Origin: Rhodococcus sp. UNC23MFCrub1.1
GTDB lineage: Bacteria > Actinomycetota > Actinomycetes > Mycobacteriales > Mycobacteriaceae
Direction of reading: 5' to 3'
Assembly (NCBI RefSeq): GCF_000686025.1
Contig: NZ_JMLQ01000004.1
Span: 248,001 to 312,000, forward strand
Length of the DNA: 64,000 nucleotides
Positions 45,671 to 54,657 of this stretch are shown here, piece after piece. Below the pieces are notes generated by a model that made no database searches, was not told the DNA's origin, and was given only the letters and a program-made list of their open reading frames with translations. Position 1 is the stretch's first letter, and every line of letters begins with the position of its first letter. The position numbers were made by a program, and so were the translations under genes.

Positions 45671-46470
45671 AGCTGTCCACTGGAACTCGACTGAGCCTCC
45701 GTACGGTCGCGCTGCTCTATCTGGCCGTGCTGGTGGTGTTCCCGCTGGGTGCGATCCTGTACCGCACGTTCGAGAACGGCATCGTCTCGTTCTTCCAGCT
45801 CATCACCACACCGGCCGCACAGTCGGCGTTGCAGTTGTCGCTGATCATCGTTGCGATCGTCGTGCCGCTGAACGTGGTGTTCGGCGTCGTCACGGCCCTG
45901 GCTCTCGCGCGCGGCAACTTCCGTGGCAAGGGTCTCGTCCAGGCGGTCGTCGATCTCCCGTTCGCGGTGTCCCCGGTCATCGTGGGTGTCGCGCTCATCC
46001 TGCTGTGGGGTGCCGGCGGCTGGTTCGGCTTCCTCGCCGAGTGGGGCATCACGATCATCTTCGCGCTGCCCGGCATGGTACTGGCCACCATCTTCGTCAC
46101 GCTGCCGTTCGTGGTGCGCGAGGTGGAACCGGTGCTGCACGAGATCGGACAGGAACAGGAGGAGGCCGCGGCCACGTTGGGCGCGACGTCGTGGCAGACC
46201 TTCTGGCGCATCACACTTCCCGCCATCCGCTGGGGGCTGACGTACGGCGTCGTCCTGACGGTCGCCCGCGCGCTCGGCGAGTTCGGTGCCGTCATCATCG
46301 TCTCCACCAACCTGCCGGGCATCTCGCAGACGCTGACGCTGCTGGTGAACGCCAGGTACGAGGACTTCAACCAACCGGGCGCGTACGCCGCCTCGACACT
46401 TCTCATGGTCGTCGCCGTCATCGTGTTGTTGCTGATGACGGTTCTGGACCGCAAGCGAACCAAGGAATGA
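45667..46470 (+). CDS. cysW: Sulfate ABC transporter permease CysW
   Basis: A 267-residue permease with six predicted helices, partner of CysT. The coupling-helix signature is [18 protein letters not shown], and [20 protein letters not shown] is a CysW family segment. GTG 45667 overlaps the cysT stop and has GGAGGA about 6 nt upstream. Its TGA overlaps the cysA ATG. Confidence 0.95.
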   Translation: MKLSTGTRLSLRTVALLYLAVLVVFPLGAILYRTFENGIVSFFQLITTPAAQSALQLSLIIVAIVVPLNVVFGVVTALALARGNFRGKGLVQAVVDLPFAVSPVIVGVALILLWGAGGWFGFLAEWGITIIFALPGMVLATIFVTLPFVVREVEPVLHEIGQEQEEAAATLGATSWQTFWRITLPAIRWGLTYGVVLTVARALGEFGAVIIVSTNLPGISQTLTLLVNARYEDFNQPGAYAASTLLMVVAVIVLLLMTVLDRKRTKE

Positions 46471-47513
46471 GCACCGTGACGACGACGACCACGACGACAG
46501 AGAAGCGCACGGGCGGCATCGAGATCTCCGTCCGGGGAGCGCGGAAGAACTACGGCGACTTCGCGGCCCTCGACGACGTGTCCCTCGACATCCCGTCCGG
46601 ATCGTTGACGGCGCTGCTGGGGCCCAGCGGGTCGGGAAAGTCGACACTGTTGCGGTCGATCGCCGGACTCGAGGAGCTGGACTCCGGCGTGGTGGTCATC
46701 GCCGGCGACGACGTCACGACCGTCAGTCCGCAGAAGCGCGACATCGGATTCGTCTTCCAGCACTACGCCGCGTTCAAGCACCTCACCGTGCGCAAGAACG
46801 TCGCCTTCGGGCTCGAGATCCGCAAGCGGCCCAAGGCCGAGATCGACGAGCGCGTCGATCAGCTGCTCGACATCGTCGGTCTCTCGGGATTCCAGACGCG
46901 CTTCCCGGCGCAACTGTCCGGTGGCCAGCGTCAGCGCATGGCCCTGGCCCGCGCGCTCGCCGTGGACCCGCGGGTGTTGCTGCTCGACGAGCCGTTCGGT
47001 GCCCTGGACGCCAAGGTGCGGGCCGATCTCCGCACGTGGCTCCGTCGACTGCACGACGAGGTGCACGTCACCACGGTGCTCGTCACGCACGATCAGCAGG
47101 AGGCGCTGGACGTCGCCGACCGGATCGCGGTCATGAACAAGGGCCGGATCGAGCAGGTGGGCGCTCCTCGCGATCTCTACGACACCCCGGCGAACGATTT
47201 CGTCATGTCCTTCCTCGGCGAGGTGTCGCGGCTCAACGGCCAGCTGGTCCGTCCGCACGACATCCGGGTCGGCCGCACACCGGATCTCGCGAACGCGCAG
47301 CAGACCGGCACGGCCGAGAACGCAGGGGTGTTGCGGGCGACCGTCGAGCGTGTCGTGCACCTGGGCTTCGAGGTGCGGGTGGAGCTGCGCAACGGCGCCA
47401 CCAACGAGCTGTTCTTCGCGCAGATCACCCGCGGCGACAACGAGGCGCTGGGGCTGCAGAGCGGGGAGACCGTGTACGTGCGTGCCACGCGCGTGCCGGT
47501 GATCCCCGGCTGA
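46467..47513 (+). CDS. cysA: Sulfate ABC transporter ATP-binding protein
   Basis: A 348-residue ATPase. Walker A is [10 protein letters not shown], signature [15 protein letters not shown], Walker [12 protein letters not shown] and H-loop [10 protein letters not shown]. The C-terminal ~110 residues form the TOBE-like regulatory domain. The N-terminus has a Thr run ([11 protein letters not shown]) from an ACG/ACC microsatellite. ATG 46467 sits directly on AAGGA; GTG at 46476 has better spacing and may be the real start. The product energises uptake of sulfate by CysTW. Confidence 0.95.
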   Translation: MSTVTTTTTTTEKRTGGIEISVRGARKNYGDFAALDDVSLDIPSGSLTALLGPSGSGKSTLLRSIAGLEELDSGVVVIAGDDVTTVSPQKRDIGFVFQHYAAFKHLTVRKNVAFGLEIRKRPKAEIDERVDQLLDIVGLSGFQTRFPAQLSGGQRQRMALARALAVDPRVLLLDEPFGALDAKVRADLRTWLRRLHDEVHVTTVLVTHDQQEALDVADRIAVMNKGRIEQVGAPRDLYDTPANDFVMSFLGEVSRLNGQLVRPHDIRVGRTPDLANAQQTGTAENAGVLRATVERVVHLGFEVRVELRNGATNELFFAQITRGDNEALGLQSGETVYVRATRVPVIPG

Positions 47514-47553
47514 TGCACGCGCATCCCCGACGCGGGGACGTGCGTCGCGCAAC

Positions 47554-47785
47554 GTGAGTGCTCCGCGGCCGAGCGCACATCACTTGTGTCGAGTGAACAC
47601 AGGGTGCGGCATGCCGTAGGGGGTGTGCGCTCGCCACAACGCGTGTGCACACACCGTGCAGCGTCCGTGCTTGCCGCGTGAGGGCTCCGCGGCAGAGTGG
47701 ACACCACTTGTGTCGAGTGAACACAGGGTGCGGCCTGCCGTAGGGGGTGTGCGCTCGCTACAACTCGTGTGCACACACCGTGCAG
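47554..47785. repeat. Two ~108-bp direct repeats (124-bp period) between cysA and cysN
   Basis: 47554-47661 and 47678-47785 are near-identical, roughly 90 percent by eye, with a perfectly conserved core CACTTGTGTCGAGTGAACAC. Each unit ends with the palindrome GTGTGCACACAC. This lies in the 360-bp gap between the converging cysA and cysN genes. No credible gene is seen; short open frames in it exist only because of the repeat. It may hold duplicated terminators or a small RNA. Confidence 0.85.
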
Positions 47786-47798
47786 CAACCCCCGACGA

Positions 47799-47853
47799 CC
47801 CTGATCCTGGACACTTGCCCCCGGTTACCGGTGGCTGGAGTCCACGATCAGGG
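47799..47853. terminator. Hairpin downstream of cysN
   Basis: CCCTGATCCTGGAC (47799-47812) pairs with GTCCACGATCAGGG (47840-47853), 13 of 14 positions, and the loop contains a second palindrome CCGGTTACCGG (47821-47830 region). It begins 21 bp after the cysN stop, on the side expected for termination of the minus-strand operon. Confidence 0.6.
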
Positions 47854-47873
47854 CGCAACCCCTTCGACGGAGG

Positions 47874-49631
47874 CTACTTCTCCAGGGCGCGCAGCACGGC
47901 TGCCGCGACCTCGGCCGGCGTCGCGGTGTCGTCGGCATCGACGTGATGATCGGTGACCGGGATCCCGGCCGCAGCGATCTCGACTCGCGCGGCAGCGAGA
48001 TCCTCGCCGTCCGACGACGAGATGGGCACGATCGCGACCACTCCGGCATCCGCGAACAACCGGGCCAACCGGGCGAGTTGCACCGTCGCGGCGCGGGTTC
48101 CGGCTGCGGCGTCGATGTCGAGGACTCCGCGGACGTTGTCACCGCCGACGATGTAGGCGGTGCGACCGGAGGCGGTCAGTGCGTCCTCGAGCGCGACGGC
48201 GACCGCGGCCTTGTGCGAGGACGGGTGGCCGGTGAGCCAGATCGTCGCACCGTGCTGACCGGTACGGCGGACACGCTCGTCGCGGGTGATCGACGACGGA
48301 ACCCAGGACGGGGTGTCCGAGCGGTCGAGCACCGCGCGGGACCCCTCGATGATGCCCGCGGCCACGGTGTCGTTCGTGTGCTCGTCCAGCAGGATGAACG
48401 CACCGGAGTCGCGGTTGTCCGCGTAGTCGTCGGTCACGATCACCGCACTGGTTCGCAGCGTCACCCGCGCGATGTCGTTGAGCGACAGGTTCTCCGAGCC
48501 GGGATGCTCGTCGAGCGTCTCCGGATCGAGTCGCGAGTGAATGCGCTGCACCGTCGCGCGCACCGTGGTGGTGGTGTGCTTGATCGCCAGTCGGTCGCCG
48601 ACACCGAGAGGTGCCTCCGCCAGCCAGCACACGGTGGCATCGAATTCCCGTGCGAGCGTGGGCAGGTGGGCGTCGGGCTCGCCACTGACCAGGACGTCGC
48701 CGCGTGCCACGTCGATGTCGTCGGCCAGTTCGACGGAGACGCTGAGCGGAGCCACGGCGACGTCGCGGGCGTCGTCCAGCGTGTCGAGTGCCGTGACCAC
48801 ACTGCGCGATCCGGACGGCAGCGCGACGATCGAGTCGCCGATCTGCACGGTGCCGGCGGACAGCCGGCCGGTGTACCGACGGCGTTCGCCGTCGGTGGGG
48901 CGAGAGACCCACTGCACGGGCAACCGCAGCTCCGTGGCGACCGGTGCGGGAGCGACCAGGTCGAGGCTCTCGAGGTGATCGAGCAGAGTGGGGCCCGTGT
49001 ACCAGGGCATGGTCGAGGACGGCCGAACGACGTTGTCGCCCAGCTTCGCCGCGATCGGGATGACCAGGATCTCCGTGCCGAGGCGGGCACCGAGCTCGGC
49101 GAGCTCGCGCTCGACGTCACGGAAGCGGGACTCGTCGAAGTCGATGAGGTCCATCTTGTTGACGGTCGCCACCAGGCGGTCGACACCCACGAGCGTCGCG
49201 ATCCGGGCGTGACGACGCGTCTGCCGCAACACGCCGGCGCGGGCGTCCACGAGCAGGATGGCGACGTTCGCGTTGGAGGCTCCCGTGAACATGTTGCGCG
49301 TGTAGCGCTCGTGTCCCGGGGTGTCTGCGAGGACGTAGCTGCGACTCGGCGTGGAGAAGAAGCGGTAGGCGACATCGATGGTGATGCCCTGCTCGCGCTC
49401 GGCACGCAGACCGTCCGACAGGGCGGCGAGGTCGGCCACGCCCTCCTCGTCGGTCACGGCGTCGAGGTGATCGAGCGGAAGACTGTCCGTGTCGTGCAGC
49501 AGCCGCCCGATGAGGGTGGACTTGCCGTCGTCGACGGAGCCGGCCGTGGCGATGCGCAGCAGCTGACGCGGGGCGGTGGGGGCCGGGGACACCGGAACGT
49601 CCGACATCGGAAGCGGATTGGTGATGGTCAT
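47874..49631 (-). CDS. cysN: Sulfate adenylyltransferase subunit 1 with degenerate APS-kinase domain
   Basis: A 585-residue protein. Residues ~25-440 are an EF-Tu-like GTPase: G1 AGSVDDGKST, G3 DTPGH, G4 NKMD. It drives APS formation with CysD. From residue ~445 the sequence follows the APS-kinase (CysC) scaffold (ITRDERVRRTGQHGATIWLTG, GGDNVRGVL, LARLFADAGVVAIVP). The P-loop, normally GLSGSGKST, reads GHPSSHKAA, and the substrate-site FISPFR region is also lost. The domain is thus probably unable to make PAPS. Its ATG overlaps the cysD stop. Confidence 0.9.
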   Translation of the reverse strand: MTITNPLPMSDVPVSPAPTAPRQLLRIATAGSVDDGKSTLIGRLLHDTDSLPLDHLDAVTDEEGVADLAALSDGLRAEREQGITIDVAYRFFSTPSRSYVLADTPGHERYTRNMFTGASNANVAILLVDARAGVLRQTRRHARIATLVGVDRLVATVNKMDLIDFDESRFRDVERELAELGARLGTEILVIPIAAKLGDNVVRPSSTMPWYTGPTLLDHLESLDLVAPAPVATELRLPVQWVSRPTDGERRRYTGRLSAGTVQIGDSIVALPSGSRSVVTALDTLDDARDVAVAPLSVSVELADDIDVARGDVLVSGEPDAHLPTLAREFDATVCWLAEAPLGVGDRLAIKHTTTTVRATVQRIHSRLDPETLDEHPGSENLSLNDIARVTLRTSAVIVTDDYADNRDSGAFILLDEHTNDTVAAGIIEGSRAVLDRSDTPSWVPSSITRDERVRRTGQHGATIWLTGHPSSHKAAVAVALEDALTASGRTAYIVGGDNVRGVLDIDAAAGTRAATVQLARLARLFADAGVVAIVPISSSDGEDLAAARVEIAAAGIPVTDHHVDADDTATPAEVAAAVLRALEK

Positions 49632-50557
49632 CAGAAGTACCCCTCGCGCTTGCGATCTTCCATCGCGGCTGTGGACGTGCGGTCGTCGGCGCGGGTCTCG
49701 CCGCGCTCGGACACGGTGGCCGCGGAGATCTCCGTGATCACCCCGGCGATGTCGGTGGCGTGCGAGCGCACGGCGCCGGTGATGGTGAGGTCGCCCACCG
49801 TGCGGTAGCGCACCATCTCGACGGCAGCGGTCTCGTGCTCGGTCGGGGAGGTGAACTCCGAGGTGGCGAGCAGGATGCCGTCGCGCTCGAACACCTCGCG
49901 CTCGTGGGCGAAGTAGATGGACGGCAGTTCGAGCTGCTCGAGCTCGATGTACCGCCAGATGTCCAGCTCGGTCCAGTTGCTCAGCGGGAACACGCGGACC
50001 TGCTCACCGCGCTTGATGCGGCCGTTGTACAGCGACCACGGCTCGGGGCGTTGGGCCCGCGGATCCCACTGGCCGAACTCGTCGCGGAAGCTCAGCACAC
50101 GCTCCTTGGCGCGCGCACGCTCCTCGTCGCGCCGCGCACCACCGAAGGCGGCGTCGAACTTGTTCTCCTCCAACGCGTCCAGCAACGTCCGGGTCTGGAG
50201 ACGGTTGCGTGAGCCGGAGAACCCGCCGACCTCGCGGACGCGACCGGAGTCGATCGACTCCTGGACGGACGCGACGACGAGGCGATGGCCGCCCTCCTCG
50301 AGTCGTCGGTCGCGGAACTCGATGACCTCGGGGAAGTTGTGTCCGGTGTCGACGTGCATCACCGGGAAGGGAACGGGGGAGGGGCGGAACGCCTTCTCCG
50401 CCAGGCGGAGCAGGACGATGGAGTCCTTGCCCGCCGAGAACAGCAGTACGGGTCGTTCGAGCTCGGCCACCACCTCGCGGATGATGTGCACGGACTCGGC
50501 CTCGAGTGCCCGGAGCTCGTCGACGTGGGTGACGTCCACGCTCGTGGCGGCTGTCAT
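49631..50557 (-). CDS. cysD: Sulfate adenylyltransferase subunit 2
   Basis: A 308-residue ATP-pyrophosphatase-fold enzyme that makes APS from ATP and sulfate with CysN. The PP-loop is LLFSAGKDSIVLL. HVDTGHNFPEVIEFRD, GGARRDEERARAKER and the C-terminal DRKREGYF are family signatures. ATG 50557 fits the family start; the longer open frame runs into cysH and is spurious. The start overlaps the cysH stop and the stop overlaps the cysN ATG. Confidence 0.96.
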   Translation of the reverse strand: MTAATSVDVTHVDELRALEAESVHIIREVVAELERPVLLFSAGKDSIVLLRLAEKAFRPSPVPFPVMHVDTGHNFPEVIEFRDRRLEEGGHRLVVASVQESIDSGRVREVGGFSGSRNRLQTRTLLDALEENKFDAAFGGARRDEERARAKERVLSFRDEFGQWDPRAQRPEPWSLYNGRIKRGEQVRVFPLSNWTELDIWRYIELEQLELPSIYFAHEREVFERDGILLATSEFTSPTEHETAAVEMVRYRTVGDLTITGAVRSHATDIAGVITEISAATVSERGETRADDRTSTAAMEDRKREGYF

Positions 50558-51285
50558 CGGGTTCCTTCCTCGGTCGAGTGCAGTCCGCACTCGGTCTTGG
50601 TGCTGCCGGCCCAGCGACCGCTGCGCGGGTCCGCTCCGGGAGCGGGCTTGGCCGTGCACGGTGCGCACCCGATCGACGGGTAGCCCTCGTCGACGAGCGG
50701 GTTCACGAGGATGCCGTGCTCGTCGATGTAGGACTGCATCTCGTCGTCGGACCACGCCGCGATCGGGTTGATCTTCACCAGGCCGAACGCCTCGTCGAAG
50801 GAGATCAGCGGCGAGTTGGCGCGCGTGGGTGCCTCGACGCGGCGGATGCCGGTGACCCAGGCGCTGTAGTTCGCCAGCTCACGCTTCAGCGGCACGACCT
50901 TGCGCAGTGCGCAGCAGCGTGCGGGATCGCGGGCGAAGAGATCCTTGCCCTCGAGCCTGTCCTGCTCGGCCACCGACACGGTCGTCTTCGCGTCGATGAC
51001 GTTGACCCCGTAGACCGACTCGACGGCGTCACGAGTACCGATGGTCTCGGCGAAGTGGTAGCCGGTCTCCAGGAAGAGCACGTCGACACCCGGATGCACC
51101 TGCGCGGCCAGATGGACCAGCGCGCCGTCCTGCATGTTCGACGCGACGATGTAGTCGTCGCCGAAGGTGTCCTCGGTCCAGCGCATGAGCTCGTCCGCCG
51201 AGGCGCCGTCCATCTCCCGCGCACCCCGCTCGGCGATGGCGCGGAGCTCGGACTCGGTCAGGTGGCGATGGGTGGCGACGCTCAT
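50554..51285 (-). CDS. cysH: Adenylylsulfate (APS) reductase
   Basis: A 243-residue assimilatory reductase, converting APS to sulfite with thioredoxin electrons. The [4Fe-4S] cysteines (ARCCALRKVVPL and GCAPCT) mark it as an APS reductase rather than an iron-free PAPS reductase. The catalytic Cys is in ECGLHS near the C-terminus. This fits a pathway without PAPS and with a dead kinase domain in CysN. ATG has AAAGG about 7 nt upstream. It follows sirA after 70 bp. Confidence 0.95.
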   Translation of the reverse strand: MSVATHRHLTESELRAIAERGAREMDGASADELMRWTEDTFGDDYIVASNMQDGALVHLAAQVHPGVDVLFLETGYHFAETIGTRDAVESVYGVNVIDAKTTVSVAEQDRLEGKDLFARDPARCCALRKVVPLKRELANYSAWVTGIRRVEAPTRANSPLISFDEAFGLVKINPIAAWSDDEMQSYIDEHGILVNPLVDEGYPSIGCAPCTAKPAPGADPRSGRWAGSTKTECGLHSTEEGTR

Positions 51286-51355
51286 GAGACAACCTTTCGC
51301 GGGCGGACGGTCCAGGAGACAACGCGAGGGCGGGACACGCGATTCCCGTGCTCGC

Positions 51356-53056
51356 TCACTGCAGATCCGCGTCGTCGGCGCGTACGGCCCACTGCGCGAA
51401 CCGCTCGCCCTCGTCGCGCTGCTTGACGAAGTTGCGGACGACCCGGTCGATGTAGTCGCCCAGCTCGGCGCTGGTGACCTTGTGCTGGCGCAACTTCCGG
51501 CCGAAGGCACTGTCGAAGCCGAGGCTTCCACCGAGATGGACCTGGAAGCCCTCCACCTGTCCGCCGTCACCGTCGTCCACCAGTTGGCCCTTGAACCCGA
51601 TGTCGGCGACCTGTGAACGAGCGCACGAGTTGGGGCAGCCGTTGATGTTCACGGTGATGGGGACGTCGAGTTGCGCGTTGACGTCGGCCAGCCGCTGCTC
51701 GAGTTCGGGGACGAGCACCTGCGAACGCTTGCGGGTCTCGGCGAAGGACAGCTTGCAGAACTCGATGCCGCTGCACGCCATCAGGTTCTTGCGCCAGATG
51801 GACGGCCGCGCCGGCAGACCCAGCGCGTCCATCTCGGCGATGAAGTCCTCGAGCTTCTCGTCGGAGATGTCCAGGACGATGAGCTTCTGGTACGGGGTGA
51901 ACCGGATGCGATCCGACCCTGCCCGCGCGGCCGCGTCGGCGACCTTCGTCAGGATCGTGCCGGACACGCGGCCCGCGATGGGGGCGAGTCCGACGGCGTT
52001 GAGGCCGTTCTTCAGCTTCTGGACCCCGACGTGGTCGACGGGCCGGGTCGGCTTCTCCGGGGCGGGGCCGTCGAGAAGCGGCCGCTTCAGGTACTCGGTC
52101 TCGAGCACTTCCCGGAACTTCTCCACGCCCCAGTCCTTGACCAGGAACTTCAGCCGCGCCTTGTTGCGCAGACGCCGGTACCCGTAGTCACGGAAGATCG
52201 AGACGACGCCTTCCCACACGTCGGCGACCTCGTGCAGCGGCACCCAGACCCCGAGCCGCTGCGCGAGCATGGGATTGGTGGACAGACCGCCGCCGACCCA
52301 GACGTCGAGGCCGGGACCGTGCTCGGGATGGTTCACCCCGATGAAGGCGATGTCGTTGACCTCGTGGACCACGTCCTGCTGGCCGGAGATCGCGGTCTTG
52401 AACTTGCGGGGGAGGTTCGAGTACTCCGGCCGGCCGATGAAGCGCTCGACGATCTCGTCGATGGCGGGCGTGGGATCGAGGACCTCGTCGAGCGACTCGC
52501 CGGCGAGCGGGGAGCCCAGCACGACGCGCGGGCAGTCGCCGCACGCCTCGGTGGTCTTCAGACCGACCGACTCGATGCGGCGCCAGATCTCGGGGACGTT
52601 CTCCACCTCGATCCAGTGGTACTGCACGTTCTCCCGGTCGGACAGATCGGCGGTGTCGCGGCCGAACTCCTGCGAGATCTCACCCAGAGTGCGCAACTGC
52701 AACGCGCTGAGTGCGCCGGCATCGCAGCGGATGCGCATCATGAAGTACTTCGCTTCGAGCAGGTCGATGTTCTCGTCGCCCGTGAAGGTGCCGTCGTAGC
52801 CCTGCTCGCGCTGGGTGTAGAGCCCCCACCAGCGGAAGCGCCCGCGCAGATCGGCCTTGTCGATGCTGTCGAAACCCTGCTTGGAGTAGATGTTCTCGAT
52901 CCGCGCGCGGACGTTGAGCGGGTTGTCGTCCTTCTTGCTCTGTTCGTTCGCGTTGAGCGGTTCCCGGTAGCCGAGTGCCCACTGGCCCTCGGACCTCCGC
53001 TTGGCGGGACGGGTCGACCGTGCGCGCGGCGCAGCGGTGTCGGGGGTGTTCGTCAT
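51356..53056 (-). CDS. sirA: Ferredoxin-sulfite reductase
   Basis: A 566-residue siroheme/[4Fe-4S] reductase that makes sulfide from sulfite. The cluster/siroheme ligands are in CSGIEFCKLS and NGCPNSCAR (CX5C and CX3C). The N-terminal half carries ENVQYHWIEVENVPEIW and ACGDCPRVVLGSP. Position and sequence match M. tuberculosis SirA (Rv2391) rather than a nitrite reductase. ATG 53056 has TTGGAG about 6 nt upstream. First structural gene of sirA-cysH-cysD-cysN, preceded by a leader peptide and a hairpin. Confidence 0.95.
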   Translation of the reverse strand: MTNTPDTAAPRARSTRPAKRRSEGQWALGYREPLNANEQSKKDDNPLNVRARIENIYSKQGFDSIDKADLRGRFRWWGLYTQREQGYDGTFTGDENIDLLEAKYFMMRIRCDAGALSALQLRTLGEISQEFGRDTADLSDRENVQYHWIEVENVPEIWRRIESVGLKTTEACGDCPRVVLGSPLAGESLDEVLDPTPAIDEIVERFIGRPEYSNLPRKFKTAISGQQDVVHEVNDIAFIGVNHPEHGPGLDVWVGGGLSTNPMLAQRLGVWVPLHEVADVWEGVVSIFRDYGYRRLRNKARLKFLVKDWGVEKFREVLETEYLKRPLLDGPAPEKPTRPVDHVGVQKLKNGLNAVGLAPIAGRVSGTILTKVADAAARAGSDRIRFTPYQKLIVLDISDEKLEDFIAEMDALGLPARPSIWRKNLMACSGIEFCKLSFAETRKRSQVLVPELEQRLADVNAQLDVPITVNINGCPNSCARSQVADIGFKGQLVDDGDGGQVEGFQVHLGGSLGFDSAFGRKLRQHKVTSAELGDYIDRVVRNFVKQRDEGERFAQWAVRADDADLQ

Positions 53057-53108
53057 GGGCGCTCCAAGGTCGGGCGCCGAACAGGAAGGGGTGTCTCGGA
53101 GGGCTGGT

Positions 53109-53146
53109 CCGCACACCTCGTCCCTGACCGGCCGGGGGGTGTGCGG
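53109..53146 (-). promoter_or_regulatory. Hairpin between the sirA leader ORF and sirA
   Basis: CCGCACACC (53109-53117) pairs perfectly with GGTGTGCGG (53138-53146). It lies between the leader-peptide stop (53160) and the sirA start (53056), where an attenuator structure would be expected. Confidence 0.55.
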
Positions 53147-53159
53147 GCTGGCGGGAGGG

Positions 53160-53243
53160 TCAGACGAGCGGCCTCAGACAGCTGCAGACGCGTGCGAGAT
53201 CGACGTGGCGCCGAGCCACGAGCATGATCTCCACGACTGTCAT
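53160..53243 (-). CDS. Leaderless Cys leader peptide upstream of sirA
   Basis: A 27-residue ORF on the minus strand containing ARRHVDLARVCSCLRPLV at its end. The RRHVDL...C.C pattern is that of the leader peptides found upstream of actinobacterial sulfite reductase genes (PGAP Ms4527A family). CAGAAT (53251-53256), a near-TANNNT -10, ends 7 nt before the ATG, so the mRNA should start at the ATG itself. A shorter version from ATG 53225 is possible. Ribosome behaviour at the two Cys codons would control read-through into sirA-cysHDN. Confidence 0.78.
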   Translation of the reverse strand: MTVVEIMLVARRHVDLARVCSCLRPLV

Positions 53244-53318
53244 GAGCCCCATTCTGCCACGACGCGGGTGCCTCCCCCGACCAGGGCGTCGACGAGGAGG
53301 GAGGAGGACACTGGTCCG

Positions 53319-54530
53319 GTGATCCCCGTTCCACTCGCTCCTCCCGCTGTCGGTGTGCTCGCACCCGAGTCGTTCGTCGATCGTCCGGCCGCGCCGTTCG
53401 GCCTCTACCTCCATGTGCCGTTCTGCGCGACGCGCTGCGGTTACTGCGACTTCAACACCTACACCGCCGGGGAGCTCGGAACGTCGGCGTCACCGCAGTC
53501 CTGGCTCGACGGGGTGCGCCGCGAGCTCGACCTCGCCGCGGCGACGTTCGCGCGGGAGTCGGGCAGCGTGCCCAGCGTCGACACCGTGTTCGTGGGCGGC
53601 GGAACGCCGTCGCTGCTCGGTGCCGACGGCCTCGCCGATCTCCTCGGTGCCGCGCGCTCGTCCTTCACGTTCTCGGCCGATGCCGAGGTGACGACGGAGT
53701 CGAATCCCGAGTCGACGTCGCCGGCCTTCTTCGACGGAATCCGCGCGGCCGGCTACACACGTGTGTCGTTGGGCATGCAGTCGGCGGCACCGCACGTGCT
53801 CGCGATCCTCGACCGCACCCACACCCCGGGACGCGCCGGGGACGCGGCACGGGAAGCGGCGGCGGCCGGGTTCGACCACGTGAACCTCGACCTCATCTAC
53901 GGAACGCCGGGAGAGAGTGACGACGACCTCGACGCGTCGTTGACGGCGGTGCTCGACGCCGGTGTCGACCACGTGTCCGCGTACGCGCTCATCGTCGAGG
54001 ACGGGACGGCCCTGGCGAGACGGGTGCGCCGGGGCGAGCTCCCGGCTCCGGACGACGACGTGCTGGCGTCGCGCTACGAGCGGATCGACGCGCGTCTCGG
54101 CGCGGCCGGCTTCGGGTGGTACGAGGTGTCCAACTGGGCGCGGGGCGACGGTGCGGAGTGCCGGCACAACCTGGGGTACTGGGACGGCGGTGACTGGTGG
54201 GGCATCGGTCCCGGCGCACACAGCCATGTGAACGGGACGCGGTTCTGGAACGTCAAGCATCCGGCGCGATACGCGGAGACGCTGGCGAACGGTGCGCTGC
54301 CGATCGCGGACAGCGAATCTCTCACGAGCGACGAGCAACACATGGAACGTGTCATGTTGACCGCGCGGCTGCGGGCGGGAATGGCCGCTGGTGATCTGTC
54401 GGCGGACGAGGTGGCCCGTGCGGACTCGATCGCGTCCGACGGACTGCTCGTCCGTCTGGGCGATCGGTACGTCCTCACCGACCGTGGGCGGTTGCTCGCC
54501 GACGGGGTCGTGCGCGACATTCTCGAGTGA
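53319..54530 (+). CDS. hemW: Radical SAM heme chaperone HemW (HemN-like)
   Basis: A 403-residue radical SAM protein. The cluster motif is PFCATRCGYCDF (CX3CX2C). GGGTPSLL, VTTESNPEST and RVSLGMQSAAPHVL follow the coproporphyrinogen oxidase-like pattern. It lacks the extra N-terminal motif of true HemN oxidases, so heme chaperoning is more likely than oxidase activity. GTG 53319 is preceded by GGAGGAGG about 10 nt upstream; a second GTG 12 codons later is possible. The counterpart in M. tuberculosis is Rv2388c. Confidence 0.9.
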   Translation: MIPVPLAPPAVGVLAPESFVDRPAAPFGLYLHVPFCATRCGYCDFNTYTAGELGTSASPQSWLDGVRRELDLAAATFARESGSVPSVDTVFVGGGTPSLLGADGLADLLGAARSSFTFSADAEVTTESNPESTSPAFFDGIRAAGYTRVSLGMQSAAPHVLAILDRTHTPGRAGDAAREAAAAGFDHVNLDLIYGTPGESDDDLDASLTAVLDAGVDHVSAYALIVEDGTALARRVRRGELPAPDDDVLASRYERIDARLGAAGFGWYEVSNWARGDGAECRHNLGYWDGGDWWGIGPGAHSHVNGTRFWNVKHPARYAETLANGALPIADSESLTSDEQHMERVMLTARLRAGMAAGDLSADEVARADSIASDGLLVRLGDRYVLTDRGRLLADGVVRDILE

Positions 54531-54537
54531 GTGCCGC

Positions 54538-54639
54538 TCAGGAGAAGTAGGCGAATGCCGAGGTCACCAGTTCGATCAGATCGACTCTGCCTGCGAAGAG
54601 GTCTGTGAAGAAGGTCTGCCAGCCTGTCCATGGGTCCAT
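54538..54639 (-). CDS. Small acidic-amphipathic protein, 33 residues
   Basis: ATG 54639 opens a 33-residue frame to TGA 54538. The product starts MDPWTGWQTFFTDLFAG and ends VTSAFAYFS: aromatic-rich, no basic residue except one Arg, probably one amphipathic helix. TAGGTT (54646-54651, minus strand) lies 6 nt before the ATG with no Shine-Dalgarno, the same leaderless layout as nearby real genes, which is the main support. Size and composition recall the tiny PorA/PorH-type cell-wall porins of Corynebacteriales, but I cannot show homology. Confidence 0.5.
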   Translation of the reverse strand: MDPWTGWQTFFTDLFAGRVDLIELVTSAFAYFS

Positions 54640-54657
54640 ACGGACAACCTATCGACT

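Noticed and set aside
47425..47858. Short minus-strand frames with repeated LHGVCTRVV-type peptides between cysA and cysN
   Set aside because: The peptide repeats simply reflect the duplicated DNA unit; no start signals or conserved features.
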